From positions 2,200,619 through 2,264,618 of the forward strand of contig CP154955.1 in the NCBI GenBank assembly GCA_039621445.1: 64,000 bases of DNA, read 5' to 3'. The notes below the pieces were generated by a model. The model ran no database searches, was not told the origin of the DNA, and saw only the letters and a list, made by a program, of their open reading frames with translations. Within the stretch, counting starts at the first letter, position 1. Each line of letters starts with the position of its first letter. This DNA is from Euglena gracilis (Eukaryota; Euglenida; Euglenophyceae; Euglenales). This document shows positions 41,572 through 54,224 of the stretch, in pieces. The position numbers were made by a program, and so were the translations under genes.

Positions 41572-42330
41572 AAAAATTGATTTCGACCGAAACAGATGGG
41601 GAACTGCACGGACCCACCCAGGGACCCAAACCAGCCATGGAGGACCCCCAAGTGGCCTGTATGCACCCCACATACCCCCGGCCCCTTTTTCGGGCCCGTA
41701 TGGGGCCCCCAAAAAAGGGGTTCCCACAGGTTTTCAGCCTTCCAGGGGTCAAAAAATCGATTTTTTTCAAATTGCCCGAAACGGTTGGGGAACAGCACGA
41801 CTATCCCCTCAAAAGGGGTTCACAATGGACTCAGCCGTTTTTCAGCCTTCCGGGGGGCAAAAAATGTATTTTCCGAAAATTGCCCAAAACCGATGGGAAA
41901 CTGCACCGACCCACCCGGGGACCCAAACCAACCATGGGGGACCCCCAAGTCACCTGTATACACCCCATATACCCCCGGCCCCTCCGGACCGTTTTTTGTG
42001 CCTGTGCGGGGCCCCCAAAACAGGGGTTCCCACAGGTTTTAGCCGTTTTTTTTTCAGCTTTCCGGGGGTCAAAAAATCGATTTTCGAAAATTGCCGAAAA
42101 CCGACGGGGAACTGCACGGACCCACCCGGGGACTCAAACCAACCATGGGGGACCCCCAAGTGGCCTGTATGCACCCCACTTACCCCGGGACTCCGGACTG
42201 TTTTTGGGCCTGTACCGGGCCCCCCCGAAAGGGGTTCCCACAGCACTTAGCCGTTTTTCAGCCTTCCAGGGGTTAAAAAATCGATTTTTCCAAATTGCCC
42301 GAAACGGTTGGGGAACAGCACTGACCATCC
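41572..42330. repeat. tandem array of about 205-base units (copy 1)
   Basis: Units share AAAAAATCGATTTT, GAAACNGNTGGGGAACTGCA, CGGACCCACCC and AGGGGTTCCCACAG. Starts near 41572, 41751, 41859, 42070 and 42275. All three forward frames are largely open through the array, giving long Pro/Gly-rich frames that I treat as non-coding. Confidence 0.75.
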
Positions 42331-42784
42331 CGGGGACCCAACCGGCGGATTTGGGCAGGGTTACCGCTGAATTTTGAGGATAGGGGTAGGGTTGGAATTG
42401 GCACGCGGAGAATCGGCAAAATTTAGGGACCAAGTCAGGCCGGAAGTTAGGTCCCCATTTCGGTAGATTTTTGAAAACACATTTCGCCCAAAACTTGCCC
42501 GAATTCGGCCTAAATTCGGCCCCAATTTGTCCGGAATGCGGCCTAACTTCTCCCTAACTTCCCAAAAATGGCTGCCCTACGACCTGCCGGCCATAACCCT
42601 ATCCCTATCCCAATCCATAACCCCGACATTCTTCGAAGGTCGGACCCGGGTCCCGCAATACGACCCCCCCCCCCTGGAACAACTAGACGACCCGCGGGCC
42701 GTATAGTTGGAGGCTGCCATGTGTTGTGTGTGTATGTGTGTGCGTGTGTGGTTGGAGCCTGGCAGGACGTTTGCCTTGTTTCAG

Positions 42785-42839
42785 GGATGTGCTTTTATCC
42801 TGAAATTACAGAGAAGCCCAAAACCCCCACGTACATGTG
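42785..42839 (+). CDS. small internal exon (copy 1)
   Basis: 55 bases between CCTTGTTTCAG and GTGACG. Two frames are open: MCFYPEITEKPKTPTYMW, and GCAFILKLQRSPKPPRTC. The splice signals are strong; the frame is not decided. Confidence 0.4.
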
Positions 42840-43096
42840 GTGACGAGGATTTTTGACCGTGAAGAAGGGAAGGGGCCTGATGCATCCGGATACAGCAGCG
42901 TGTATTGGGTGCGCGGCATTGTTTTTGGTCGCGAAAGTCCAGACGTTTTAGAGGTTGCGTTGCATTCATGCAGAAATAACTGCAGGTCACGGCGACGAAG
43001 GCTTTGACCTGCCAACTACATTTAATGGTGAATCTCAATTTGTATGCAATTTGCAACACTGGGTCTCCTTCGCAATGTGAGTGGTCCTCCTTGCAG

Positions 43097-43165
43097 GCAA
43101 ATCGGGCAGCAGCCCGCTGGATTCCTTCCAACCCCAAAGGGACCAGCCGGCCAGCTGGATCACTG
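43097..43165 (+). CDS. internal exon (copy 1)
   Basis: 69 bases, 23 codons, phase 0 at both ends, between CTCCTTGCAG and GTGTGA. Reads ANRAAARWIPSNPKGTSRPA then GSL. A longer minus-strand frame over the same bases has no better support. Confidence 0.5.
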
Positions 43166-43390
43166 GTGTGAATCATGCCAGATTAAAGAAGCTGATTTTT
43201 ATGGTTCTGGCATTCTTGGTCATTTTACGGTTCGGCATGTGGGTTACAGCAATGGATGTCGTCCTAAAGTACATCTTACACCGCATGCTGTCTTCTGCAC
43301 AGCTATCCCGCGTTTCTCTTTGGCACTCCAGAGCTCATCACCAATATGTCTTTTGCTGCAGCAATTCCACCATGCAAAAGGTCTGCCTGG

Positions 43391-43531
<141 letters not shown>

Positions 43532-43703
43532 TCCCCGTCAGGCAGCTGGACCGTGATATATGTGTAAAAGGACGCACCGGGGACACTCGGTGCATACCAC
43601 AGGTTCACTCTAATGTGTGTAAACAGATACATCAAGGACGAAGCTCTGTATTAGTTGTTGCACTGGGAATGAGGAGCAGCTTCGGTTGGCCCCACCTGGG
43701 ACG

Positions 43704-44471
43704 CAGACATCTATTTAGTGTGGCCCGCCATCGTCGATGATTTGTGGCTCACTGTGGCCACCAAACAAATTATGTGGCCCGCAAGTGGCCACAAAAAAAA
43801 TTTGTGGCCCACATGTGGCCACCAAAAAAAATTTTGTGGCCCACATGAGGCCATCCAAAAAATCAGAATCAATGATTGAATCCTTTTTGACACATTTTTA
43901 TGTCATTTTGTTCTCGCCTCCCGCAGCTCATGAAGCAGTCTTCTTGACAACGTTTGCGCGCAAGCCGCCTCGTCAAGAGGCAGCGGAGGCGGCGGGTGAG
44001 GAGAACAACACGGCTTCCGAATCGCCCTCTGGAAGTTCCTCATCATCTTCATTGGTTGTTCCTCCCCATGGAATGAAATCAATGAAATCAAAGATCAAGT
44101 TGCATCCGTTTCGGGTTACATGGAAAAACGGAAGAGATTGGCTGAAATTCGATACAAAGACTGGCATGTGGTGTTCCATTTGCCACCAATTCCGGCCCGA
44201 AGGTTGCAGGGAGTGGGAGGAAAAAGAATGCACTTGCAATGCCCACCATGGATTGTCGCTTTCACACAGTTTCCACACATGACGAATGTTCATATCACAT
44301 TTCAGCACAAGGAATGCTGAAACGGATGGATATTGTGGTTTCAAATGCTTTTGATTACACTCCCCACGGCGGTCATTCCACAAGTGAAAGCATAGTTCCG
44401 CACTGTTTTGTGGATGGTCCGGCATAGACTAGCATACCGGAAGCTCTGCCCTCTCTTGAACCTGCAAAAGG
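43704..44471 (+). mobile_element. hAT-like element with zinc-finger frame, truncated by the N gap (copy 1)
   Basis: Left end CAGACATCTATTTAGTG follows CTGGGACG, as in the complete copy at 60463. The sequence stops at the gap before the right terminus. Confidence 0.85.
43927..44282 (+). CDS. BED/TTF-like zinc-finger protein of the hAT-like element (copy 1)
   Basis: Frame after CCCGCAG, stop at 44280-44282. A Ser-rich region precedes KIKLHPFRVTWKNGRDWLKF, then DTKTGMWCSICHQFRPEG and further Cys/His residues. Trp-Leu-x-Phe-Asp followed by Cys-x2-Cys resembles the N-terminal BED- or TTF-type fingers of hAT transposases. No catalytic domain follows, so it is a fragment. An overlapping frame (CRFHTVSTHDECSYH) continues after the stop, suggesting a frame break. 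Confidence 0.5.
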
Positions 44472-44484
44472 NNNNNNNNNNNNN
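44472..44484. other. 13-base assembly gap (N)
   Basis: Thirteen Ns separate the end of the left duplicate (inside the hAT-like element) from the start of the right duplicate (just before its TG repeat). Confidence 1.
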
Positions 44485-44512
44485 TCAGAAAATGATGAAT
44501 TTTTTTGGGTCT

Positions 44513-44547
44513 CGTGTGTGTGTGTGTGTGTGTTGGTGTGTGTGTGT

Positions 44548-44624
<77 letters not shown>

Positions 44625-44690
44625 TACGTGTGTGGGTGGGTGGGTGGGTGGGTGGGTGTGTGTGTGTGTGTGTGTGCGTGTGTGTGTGTG

Positions 44691-44745
<55 letters not shown>
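44513..44745. repeat. TG/CGTG/GGGT microsatellite
   Basis: Counterpart of 27990-28170 but with GGGT units and two TG blocks, so the internal structure differs. Confidence 0.95.
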
Positions 44746-44748
<3 letters not shown>

Positions 44749-45631
44749 GCAATTGTCCTCAGCCCGGGGGGGTTCTTGGACCCGTTGAGGCCACTCTGGG
44801 TGGGTGCCCCCCCAGTGTCTTTAAAATAAGCCTTCCCTCGGGATTTGGGGGATTTCCGCTCCTGCCCCAGCTTCTGCTGGGCACACACATACTGTTGTTG
44901 CTGAATATGTAATTTGGGATTCCCTGGCGGATTTTGCACACTGCAAACAAAATTTGCAGAGGTACAGACAAGCCCTTCGGGTTAAGCCGTTGCGAAATTA
45001 CACACTGTTAACGAACTGTAATTTAACCTTTTTTGTGACTGCTGTGCATCGGTCGAGCGTTGACATCTATAAACAACCTCAACACTCGAAACCTTTGTGC
45101 GTGGCAATATGGAGGCATTTTGAAGAAGAAAAAATGTAGGTTCATTGGAATTCATTGCACAAGCAGGGGTTCTCTTGAGCCGGAGCAGACCCTACCCCTA
45201 AGGGTGCGGTCAATCAGCCCTTTTTTCTCCCACCCAACAGCTCCCAGATGGGCTCCATCTGTAAGAAGGATTGGGCCGAATAATTATTTGTGTGAAGTGC
45301 CGAAATTTAAAATGGCCAAGAATGGTGTTTTTTGAAGATTTTCGGGAGATTTCGCCTCCAATCTAAAATATTCAAATTCAGCTTGAGTTTTTTTTCTGCT
45401 GGGTTTTGGGTACCATTTGGGCCGTAGCTGCCAGACGGCCGACCCCCCAATCACCCAACTCCCATGAGCGAGGGGGGATGCAACTAGAACCTTTTTTTTC
45501 CCCCAACCAGAACCTTTTTTTTTCCTCCAGCCAGATGAACCATATTGACCTCCCTCCCCCCAGGGGTCAATGTATTCCCCTGCATTTTTTTTGGGGGGGG
45601 GCTGGGTACTTGACACCTTGGGGCCCAGGGA

Positions 45632-45755
45632 CAGGGTTTGATATAAGGAGGGCGTACATGGTTTAGGTGGGGGGGGGTGTCCCCCCACCCCCCCCTCCTG
45701 GCCCGCAGGGGGGGTCCGGACCACCCCCCCCCACCTGTCCTTATATCGAACCCTG
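45632..45755. mobile_element. 124-base hAT-like MITE present only in copy 2
   Basis: Terminal inverted repeats CAGGGTTTGATATAAGGA and CAGGGTTCGATATAAGGA (one mismatch in 18), flanked by CCCAGGGA on both sides (45624-45631, 45756-45763). The equivalent site in copy 1 (29019-29026, TCCAGGGA) is empty and has a single copy. The core is C/G runs. Confidence 0.92.
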
Positions 45756-46487
45756 CCCAGGGACCTCAAAGCAAAGCTCCAAATTATACGCTGTGCCATG
45801 TTGTGTTCCTCGTTGCGCTCCAGAACAGATGGCCCTGCCACCGACTAACAGAGAGGCAGCAAACACTGCTTGTCGGTTAGCTGTGAAATACCATTGGAAA
45901 CACACTCTGCTCGCGGAAAGCTCCACCATTCACCGTCTCATTTCGCGCGGCCCTCCAATGTCCCTTATGCCCCATCGACAATGTAGTTTTGCAGTTTTTT
46001 TATATGGCTTTTTCAACAGTTCAGACCTGTCAAGCAAGCGACATGTAATTGGGCTGCCCCCCAGGGGGCCTTTGCATGGCGAGGGGACAGGGTCCAGGTA
46101 GTATGGAACACTGGGGTGTGGGTTTGTTTTGCTTTGAGGTGTGTCCGACCCCCCCCCCCCGGGAGTGCCTGACTGGTTCTTTTTGGCTCCAGACCCCCCC
46201 CCCGGTGGGTTTGGCCAGGCTTGGACGAAAGTGGTCACCAAGCCATTTACCTTGCAAAATTCTGTTCAATTTGGCCTCCACCTCGACCCCAGTTATTGGA
46301 CCAACTTTCTTCACACGAAATATTGGCATACCACTTTCTATCCCCCGTGCCGTGGGAAAAATAGCTCAAAATCAATGGATTTTGGCCAGAACCCCCCAAA
46401 AAACCCAAAATGGCAGTGGGTGCCTGGCGGGGGTGGAGGCACGCACACCCTGGGCTGCGAGGAGAACCCCGGCATTCCGCCCCGCAG

Positions 46488-46613
46488 GCATGCTTCCCCG
46501 GCCTCCTACCCTGCGGACCCTGTTCCGCTCCCTGGGCCCCACCGCCCCCCGCGGCGCTCATGCGGTGCTGCCGGCCCGGCCGTCGCCTTGGCTGGGGGAG
46601 TGACGGCACTCGT
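46488..46613 (+). CDS. internal exon (copy 2 of 29775-29900)
   Basis: Same length and splice signals as copy 1, with only single-base changes. The same frame ambiguity applies. Confidence 0.5.
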
Positions 46614-47404
46614 GTGAGTCCACCTCTAAGCGGACTTGGGGTGTCTGGCAATTTGCCTCAGTTCCACTTGGAGTGTTTTTAATGTTGTATTACCACCGGG
46701 GGAATTGACGTGAAAATGGGGTGTCACATGGAAAGGGCACGACAGTCACAGTATGCGAAGGCCAATGGGGAGTCGACCCTCCCCCTCTTGTTCTTGGAGT
46801 TAATTTGAGACCCTCCCCAGTCCCAGTCCAGGAAACCTGTCTGGTTGACAGGCGACGAGGGTCGCGACATTTGTTGTGGCTTCCTGCCTCCAAGCAACGG
46901 GCACTCACTCTTCACCTCTTACCTGGCAGCCAACTTGTAATGTCAGAAGTTCTTTGGAAGAAATTGGCACGACAGACGTCAACTTCTTGCAAATGGATGG
47001 GAAGCCCTTCGGTATTGAGATAGGTGGCAGGACCCCCTCCCCCCCCTAGTCGTTAGGAGTCGTTAGGGAATCCAGACCCCACAGGTCCCCAAAATAGCGA
47101 ACATTTTCTTGATGCTTTGGTGTTTTCCCCACAAAAAAAAAAAGAAATCAAAAATTCAAAAAATGAACATTTTTGAATTCATTTTCAAAGAAAACCAGTG
47201 ATTGTTGTTTTGTTACATATTGTTATGTATTATATTATTATGTTGAATACCTTTGGCCCAGTTTATGGTCCTTTTCCCGTCCATAACGCCGGAAATTTTC
47301 CGGGTCCGACCCACCTCCTCAAGGCTTCCCATCTCTCCCTGCTGGGGGGGGGGTGGCCACGTCCCGGGGAGATCTCTTGAAGGCGCCATAACCCCTGTGG
47401 CAAG

Positions 47405-47526
47405 TCGGTCGGTTGCCGCACCAAGGTGTCCCGTTCGCTGGGCGTGGGCCGAGGGCCGGGCACCAGTGGATACCCTGGCCGTCGCTGTCCGCCCGGCAAC
47501 GCTTTCATCCTTCAGGCCCCAGTCAG
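47405..47526 (+). CDS. possible internal exon (copy 2 of 30684-30805)
   Basis: Identical frame over 122 bases, including CPPGNAFILQAPV and the GTGGGC donor. Confidence 0.4.
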
Positions 47527-49343
47527 GTGGGCCCGAGGAGGCAGGATGCACTGCACCCATGTATGCAAATAAGAACCCCCATAATGTGAAGTTGCGAATG
47601 ATAGAATTACAGTGCTGACAAAATTACGGCGAACAGGAAAGTACCCGGGCGCAAACATGGGCATTGCAAATAGAGCACGTTGAGAGTTTGGCCAAAAAAA
47701 AAGAAGGGAGGCACAATTTCTCGGCTGCTCATTAAGTACAGTCTTGGGAACTACTGATCCATCCATCCATTTCCAATAAAGTATGACTTGTAAGGAAAAA
47801 CTTTGACGTGCTTCCCAAGAATTTCCATTCAATTTTTCAAAAAATTTTTTTTTCGAAATCAAAAAATTTCCCAAAATTTTATTTTCCAAAATCAAAACAC
47901 TGTAATTTGCCCTCTGTAGACCATGAACAGGGTTCTTGGCTCACCAAAGGGCTTCTTGGCCCACACTTCGTTCCTTGCTCTGGGGCCATCGGAATGGTAC
48001 GGATAAAAAAAATACAGGAATAAGTCATGAGAAAATTTTGGTTGGTTCCCAAAGTTTTTGTTCACCGTAATCTTTGTCAGGATTGTGACAGATAATGCTG
48101 TGCATACCAATGTATGTTTTCCACCAATATGCCTTTTAATTCGGAGCCGGTGAATGCTATTCAAACATTTTTAATCACAAAACTCCGTCAAGTGACATTG
48201 AAGGGGGGGTGCAAGTGACATTTTCTTTTTTTTGTGAATACCAACTTCGAAAATTTCTTTTTTGCAGCATATTTTGTGTCCTTCAAACATTTAGAAATTG
48301 AAATTGATTTACCCGCAAAAGATACACAAAAAGACACATATGAGTATTTCTCTTTGATATTTCATATTTTAGATTGCCAGCTGAATTTGGTTAATGGCAA
48401 GGTTGATTTGCGAATTGCTATAAATAGCTATGCAAATGATGCTTGCTTTTATTCTTCTGGTCTGTTTTTGCTTGCTATTTCAAATATTCCAAGACGGTGA
48501 CCATGAGATATGTGAACAAACTTTTTTGATTTCCTTGAGGTTCGTTGTAATGTTGTTCTTGATTGAACCTGACAATGATGTTTCTGCAACGTTGATTTGT
48601 GGCGGTGTCCACCTGCTTTTGACGTCTATGGCTGTCCTGCGGAGGGGCGGCCAGAGTCTCAGGCACTGCATGACTCCACTCGGTGCGAAATCACATTTGC
48701 AAACAGACCTGGAAAGGAAACGACCCGTCGGAGTTTTCTGGCTTGACATCTCGCATGGACGACGTGCTGAAATATCCTCTCCCTCGTTCCTCATTGGTCC
48801 TCCGTGGACTCCAACAGTTCTTTTCTCCTCTGGTGAAGAACAGCATTGTTTGGGTTGATGCAATGCAAGCCCTCTTGCACAACGTTGTTTGACTGCACGG
48901 CCACCAGCTTCTGGAATCAATATATTTTTTGGAAAATTTATTGTGAAAGCGAAAAATATATTTTTTGAAATACGTATGGCATGATGGGAAGCAGGATCAT
49001 GTCCTCCATACTTTCCATCCCCCCATTGTCTGATTATTGGGGTCGACTGCTGGCCTATCGGGCCAACGTGGTCCAGGCTAATTGCTAGTGCGGCACGGCA
49101 CCATTTAACTCTTTTGTGACCTCCAGGGTTCTTCCGGGGTCAGGTAGACAGGTGGATGCAATTTCAACAAACAACTTGGATTCTCGGCCTGAGTCAGGGG
49201 GAAAGTGATCCCCAAAGTGAATATCCCACCAGTCACAAAATGAGTTTGAAAGCCAAAAACGGACGAAACAGGCCACAGTCCATCCAAGTGCCCCACGCCC
49301 GGGGCTCTGCGAGCAGGGCTGCCGTCTCTCCCGCCGCAGGTAG

Positions 49344-49531
49344 CGTGCGTGCACGTTCCGCCCCGCAACCCGGGCCCCCTCGCCCGCCGGGCGTTCAGCA
49401 CCTCCTCCCCACGCCGTTGCTTGGGGGGTGGCTGACCCCGGCTCCGAAGCAATGGCGTGCTCCCACTCTGCATCCCTCGGCTCCTACCGCACGGTGTTGA
49501 GCCAGCCCGTCAGCCCCCCTCGGGGACTGAT
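49344..49531 (+). CDS. internal exon (copy 2 of 32618-32805)
   Basis: Base-for-base the same frame and splice signals as copy 1. Confidence 0.4.
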
Positions 49532-50659
49532 GTGAAGGTGCAGGATGACAAGATGGAGACTTGGCTTTTCGCTTTCCCCATTTTTCTGCTTCAGCATTTA
49601 TGGCACAGCGTCTAGTTTCTGAATTTTTTTTTCAATTGTTTGGTGCCAAAAAGTCAGAAAAATTTCTTACCGCCCAAAGCTCCCCATTTCTTCCCCATTC
49701 CCTTTCCGAAGTTGTGCGAAGTTGTGCGGGTGATATCTCAATTTGGAAGGTGTATGCACCCCCCCCCAAAAAAATAGCAAATTCCCCCTCAAATAAAACC
49801 CAAAAATAACCCTGAGTCAGATTGAACCAATAGCATCCCCAGACGGCGCAAATCATCCCCTCCAAATCGCTCACAATGGCTGTGAAGTGAGACACAACCT
49901 CGGACATAAAAATAGGGCACCAAAAAATGATCAAGATCTTTTTTCTGAGCTACGAATTTGTTGAGAATCCAGGAAATGACCAACGTGTTTGAGGTTGTGG
50001 AAAGTATGATGCTTGTCCCGCACCAGAGGGGTGTAGGGCACTCCAAATCCGACCCCCCCCCCCGGCGGGTAGGGTGTTTGGCCAAAAGTGCCTAGCAGGC
50101 ACTCCGGCGCCGAAGACGCCGGAAGGCTCAAAAAAGGCCTATTTTCAAGAAAAATGGCTTATTTTCTGAGAAACGTACCTGGGCACAGACCAAAACCCGA
50201 CCCCCCCCCCCGGGGGGGTAGTGCCTGCCTGGGCAGGCACTCATAAACCCCCCCACCCATAACCCCCCCATCCTATAACCCCCCACCTATAACCCCCCCC
50301 CCTCAGGCCCGACCACCAAACCGGGACCTATAACCCCCCCCTTGAAGGTCGGCCATGAACCGGAGAGCAAGAAAAGAGAATCCGCATCTCACTCGAAATG
50401 GCACGTTGCCACAAGGTGAGAAGGAATGCTTCAGCGCAGGAAGGCATCCAAGGAGGTTTGTTTTTTGTTTCTTGGCTGGCGTAGATGGAGCCGGCACGGC
50501 CGACACAGAACTTACGGCATCCGGGTTCGCGATCAACGGTTCTTGGCTCGACCACCAAACCGGGACCTATAATCCCCCCACCTATAACCTCCCCCTCGGG
50601 CCAACCACCAAACCGGATCCTACAACCCCCCGGGGGTTATAGGTGGGTAGGCACTCCGG

Positions 50660-50697
<38 letters not shown>

Positions 50698-51167
50698 GGT
50701 TTGGGTTGGTAAAAAAAAACAGCCTGGTAGGGATTCGATACATGGCGCCAGGAAGCATTGACGTGAAGTTTCCGGTCGGCACAAACACATGTTGCGGGCT
50801 TTTCAGAGGTTGTTCAGATTCGCGAATACACAGCCCTTCAGCTTGCAAGCAACGATGAACAAAAATGTGCCTGGGTTGAGGTTGGGGCTTATTACGGGCT
50901 GGGAACAGATTTTCAACCTGTGTCCTTCCTGGGTCAAATGGCATCTTCCCGGGCAAGAGCGTGCACTCAGGTTCCGGGGGGGGGGGGGTTGTACCAGCTT
51001 GTCCGGTGACAGCTCCCTGGCCAAAATTCACCTTTTGTGAGAAGGCGTTGGTCAGGGTCCCAAGCTGGACGATGCTGTTCCACACAGCTTTGCATTGGGC
51101 CCGGAATTGGGCCGCCCTGCATCAGACCCTGGCCGCTCCTCCCCTTCCTCCCCTCCCTCTCCCCCAG

Positions 51168-51277
51168 CCAGCGGTGTGACTGCGGACTCCACCACTGTGC
51201 GCCCCGCCGACCAGGCCAATGCCACCGCCAGCACACCGGGTGACGCTGGCGATGAGGTCGCCATCCCCAAATTGGAG
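51168..51277 (+). CDS. internal exon (copy 2 of 34430-34539)
   Basis: Same frame and the same four tandem GGAG-GTAA donors at its 3' end. Confidence 0.6.
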
Positions 51278-51805
51278 GTAAACTGGAGGTAATTGGAGGT
51301 AAATTGGAGGTAACCCCCCCCCCCCCCGGGTGAAGCAGAGCTTTCTTTGATTCAGCTGGGATAACAATTTGTGCGCAAAATGGAAAACGGGTCAAAAGGG
51401 TTTTTAGAGAGTTATTTTGCAGAAATATATTTTCAGTATGAGATATTACAAGGGCGTCGAGATCTTGGGGGGGGGGTTAAGAACGGGTGGGTATTTGCAC
51501 TCTGGCAACCTGGGCCCTTGGACATGCATCATTGTTATTTATGCTGCGTTCCAATTTGGGCACCGGCCCTCATTTGCGTTCCGGTGTCTTTTGCAATTGT
51601 TTGGCGTGGGGGCCGTCGGGGTTGGCCGTGGCCTAAATTGGCTCAAATTGGCCTAAAATGCCTAAAAAGGTTGAAATTGACCCAAGTTGGCCAAACTTGG
51701 CCTAACTTGGCCCAAGATGTTGTGGGCAGCCGGCCGAGGCCACACGCCGGGGGATGGCCGCCTCCGGTCAGCGGCGGGGCGGGGTGGCGGGCCCGCCTGG
51801 CGCAG

Positions 51806-51912
51806 GTGTGGGACCACGTCACCCACATGTCCAGCATGGGGATGTTCGCCGTGCGCAGGGCGGTGCCCCCCGTGCCACCAACTCCGTGGGAGAAGGCGCT
51901 TCCCCTTCCCCC
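51806..51912 (+). CDS. internal exon (copy 2 of 35065-35171)
   Basis: Identical frame VWDHVTHMSSMGMFAVRRAV with the same acceptor and donor. Confidence 0.5.
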
Positions 51913-52304
51913 GTGTGTCAGTTTTGTTTATCCGTACCGGGGGGGGATTGGAGGCCGGAAAAATTGATTTGGAAAAAATTGGCGTACAGAAATCCTGCCA
52001 AAATTTTCCGGCCCTTTTTTGAAAACCATGCCTCAAAATTTTGAAAATCACCCTTTTTCCAGTCATCTTGCAAAAAAAAAATCTGCCAACCCGCCGTTTT
52101 CAGGTTTGGCACCAATTTTTTCGGCTTCCAATTTTGTCGGTTCTAATTTTATCTAGCCCCAATCCCCCCCCCCCCCCCCGATAGCTTATGACGTCTCGTC
52201 GATTTCGTTCTAATGGGAGACCCTTTTCGGCCTGTAGGGCCCGCCATCGTAAAATGTTGATGGTGAATCCAGTGATTGGCTGGGTGGGGTTGACTCCCCA
52301 GCAG

Positions 52305-52394
52305 GCCTTCCCGAGAACCCTGGTGCAGCCCTACGGCTCCGTGCCTGTTGTTTCACAGTGTGGTCGTGCCAGAAAGAAGTTGAAGTTTGCGTGA
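52305..52394 (+). CDS. terminal exon (copy 2 of 35561-35650)
   Basis: Identical 29 codons and TGA. Confidence 0.55.
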   Translation, partial: AFPRTLVQPYGSVPVVSQCGRARKKLKFA

Positions 52395-52532
52395 ACCCCA
52401 CCGGGGGGATGGTTAGGTGGGTTTTCAGGAGTGGGTGGGTGGGCGGGCTTGGGCCGCTTGACGCCTTCCCCCCGCGCGGTGGGGTGCGCCTTGGTCAAAT
52501 CAGCCGGCTGAAGGCAGGGGGGGGGGGAAATG

Positions 52533-52970
52533 CGTTTCGCATTTTTTCGCATTTTTGCGCATTTTTTGCGCATTTTTTCTAATTTTCCAAAAATGCGCAT
52601 TTTTGCGCATTTTTTCGCATTTTTTGCGCATTTTTTCGTTTTTTTCAGCAAATTTTTTTTGCTTTTTGGCACATTTTTTCGTGATTTTCCAAAATTTTCG
52701 CATTTTTTGACCATTTTTGCAATTTTTTTGCAAAAATTTGAAATTTTTGACTTTTTTTGAAACTTACATTTTCCTCATTATTCTACATAATTTCTTCAAG
52801 TTTGGTGCCATTTTTGCATGTTTTTGGGTAATTTTTGCATTTTCGTGATTTTTGCGCATTTTTTCTCGGATTTTGCACATTTTTGCGCATTTTCTCCAAA
52901 AATGCGCATTTTTTGCGCATTTTTTTGCGCATTTTTGCGCATTTTTGTGCATTTTTGCGCATTTTTTCCG
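52533..52970. repeat. GCGCATTTTT decamer array (copy 2)
   Basis: Counterpart of 35795-36228, nearly unchanged apart from the upstream G run. Confidence 0.85.
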
Positions 52971-53366
52971 AGGCCGGGCGAGCGCATTCCCCCCCCCCCC
53001 CCTGCTGAAGGCGTGGTCGACTGGGCAAGCTTTAAGGCTTTTCAGCCAACGTTGAGTTGTTGTGGGTGGACTCCCCCATTCCAGGGGAATTGTGTGCAGG
53101 TGGTTTTTAAGAATGGGAGGTAGGTGGGTTTCAGGAAAAAGTGCCAATCTGTGTTGTATGTATGTGCGTATACACAGATGTATACACATGCGTATACACA
53201 TACATAGATATATATATACATGGACATATATCTAAAAATATATGTCTATTTATATGTGTGTATATTCTTCGGCTGTTGCTGGGGGAGACGAATGGAAGGA
53301 TTCCTCACAGCGAGGGTTTGCTTCTTTTGAGGGACTGCTTCTTTTGGGGGGGGGTTAACGACTGGG

Positions 53367-53492
53367 GACCTGTACCAAACTCCGTCCGCCACCCTGGGGC
53401 CGTTGGTGTTGAGCGGGGCCGTGGTTGCAGCCATCCTGTTCATCATCTTTGACGCCATTGAGGAGATCGTCCTCGTGCCCGAGCGCGCCTGC
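53367..53492 (+). CDS. exon with membrane helix (copy 2 of 36622-36747)
   Basis: Same frame with LVLSGAVVAAILFIIF. The only nearby change is the length of the upstream G run. Confidence 0.5.
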
Positions 53493-54072
53493 CAACCCCC
53501 CGGCCTTTGCCCTAGTTTTGGCTCTTGCCACACTCCGGTCTACACTGCGTCTCAAGGTTATTCACGTGGCACCGTTTCAAGGTTTTTCACGTGGGTTAAA
53601 AAATGAAAAATTCTGTTTCTGTGAGATGACGTCCAAATGACAGGCAAAGCAGCACATGGGGTGACAAATATCGATTGGCACACTCCCCTGGTGCCTCTTA
53701 TGTTGTTTAATAGCGGGTGTGCAGGCCCTTGGTCACCTGCACAGCCGTCAAACGACGGACCATGCTGCCATACAAATTTGGGATGGGCCTGGGACCACTC
53801 CCGTTGGAGAGCTGTCCACAGCTCATCACAGGACGAAACGCGCTTCCCTTGTACTCCTCATTTGTCGGCACCGTCCAATGTTCATATCAATTCTCCAAAT
53901 GAACACAGTTTCGCATTTGACCTGCATGTTCTCCCCACCTCACCCAAAATGGGGAAAAAGGTGGATGTTTGCTCCGGAGCGGCAGAGTTTCTGCATGTGG
54001 CCCGGCTTTGGTGCGCAGGAGCCCCCACAGAACGCTGCAAACAAAAAAACCAACTGCTCTGCGGTTTCATAG

Positions 54073-54224
54073 GCGGCGCGGGGGCAGTTCGCCAGACGGG
54101 CTCGCCGCCGGCCATCTTCGGCGTGATGGCTGCGGTGGCCGGGGCATACGCCATGGTGGCCGTGGCCATGCTGAAGCGCACGTCGGCCCCTTTGATGGGA
54201 GGAATCCGCACATCAAAAATATGA
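54073..54224 (+). CDS. terminal exon with membrane helix (copy 2 of 37324-37475)
   Basis: Same frame and stop. Upstream, copy 2 has four extra bases (near 53993) relative to copy 1, so the long frame running into this exon differs between copies. Confidence 0.55.

Noticed and set aside
41468-42377. Frames of 148-285 codons over the tandem array, also in copy 2
   Set aside because: Three overlapping frames are open at once because of the repeat composition. This is expected of a stop-poor satellite and not of a protein.
42597-42640. AACCCTATCCCTATCCC as telomeric repeat
   Set aside because: Only a few irregular units in the interior of the window.
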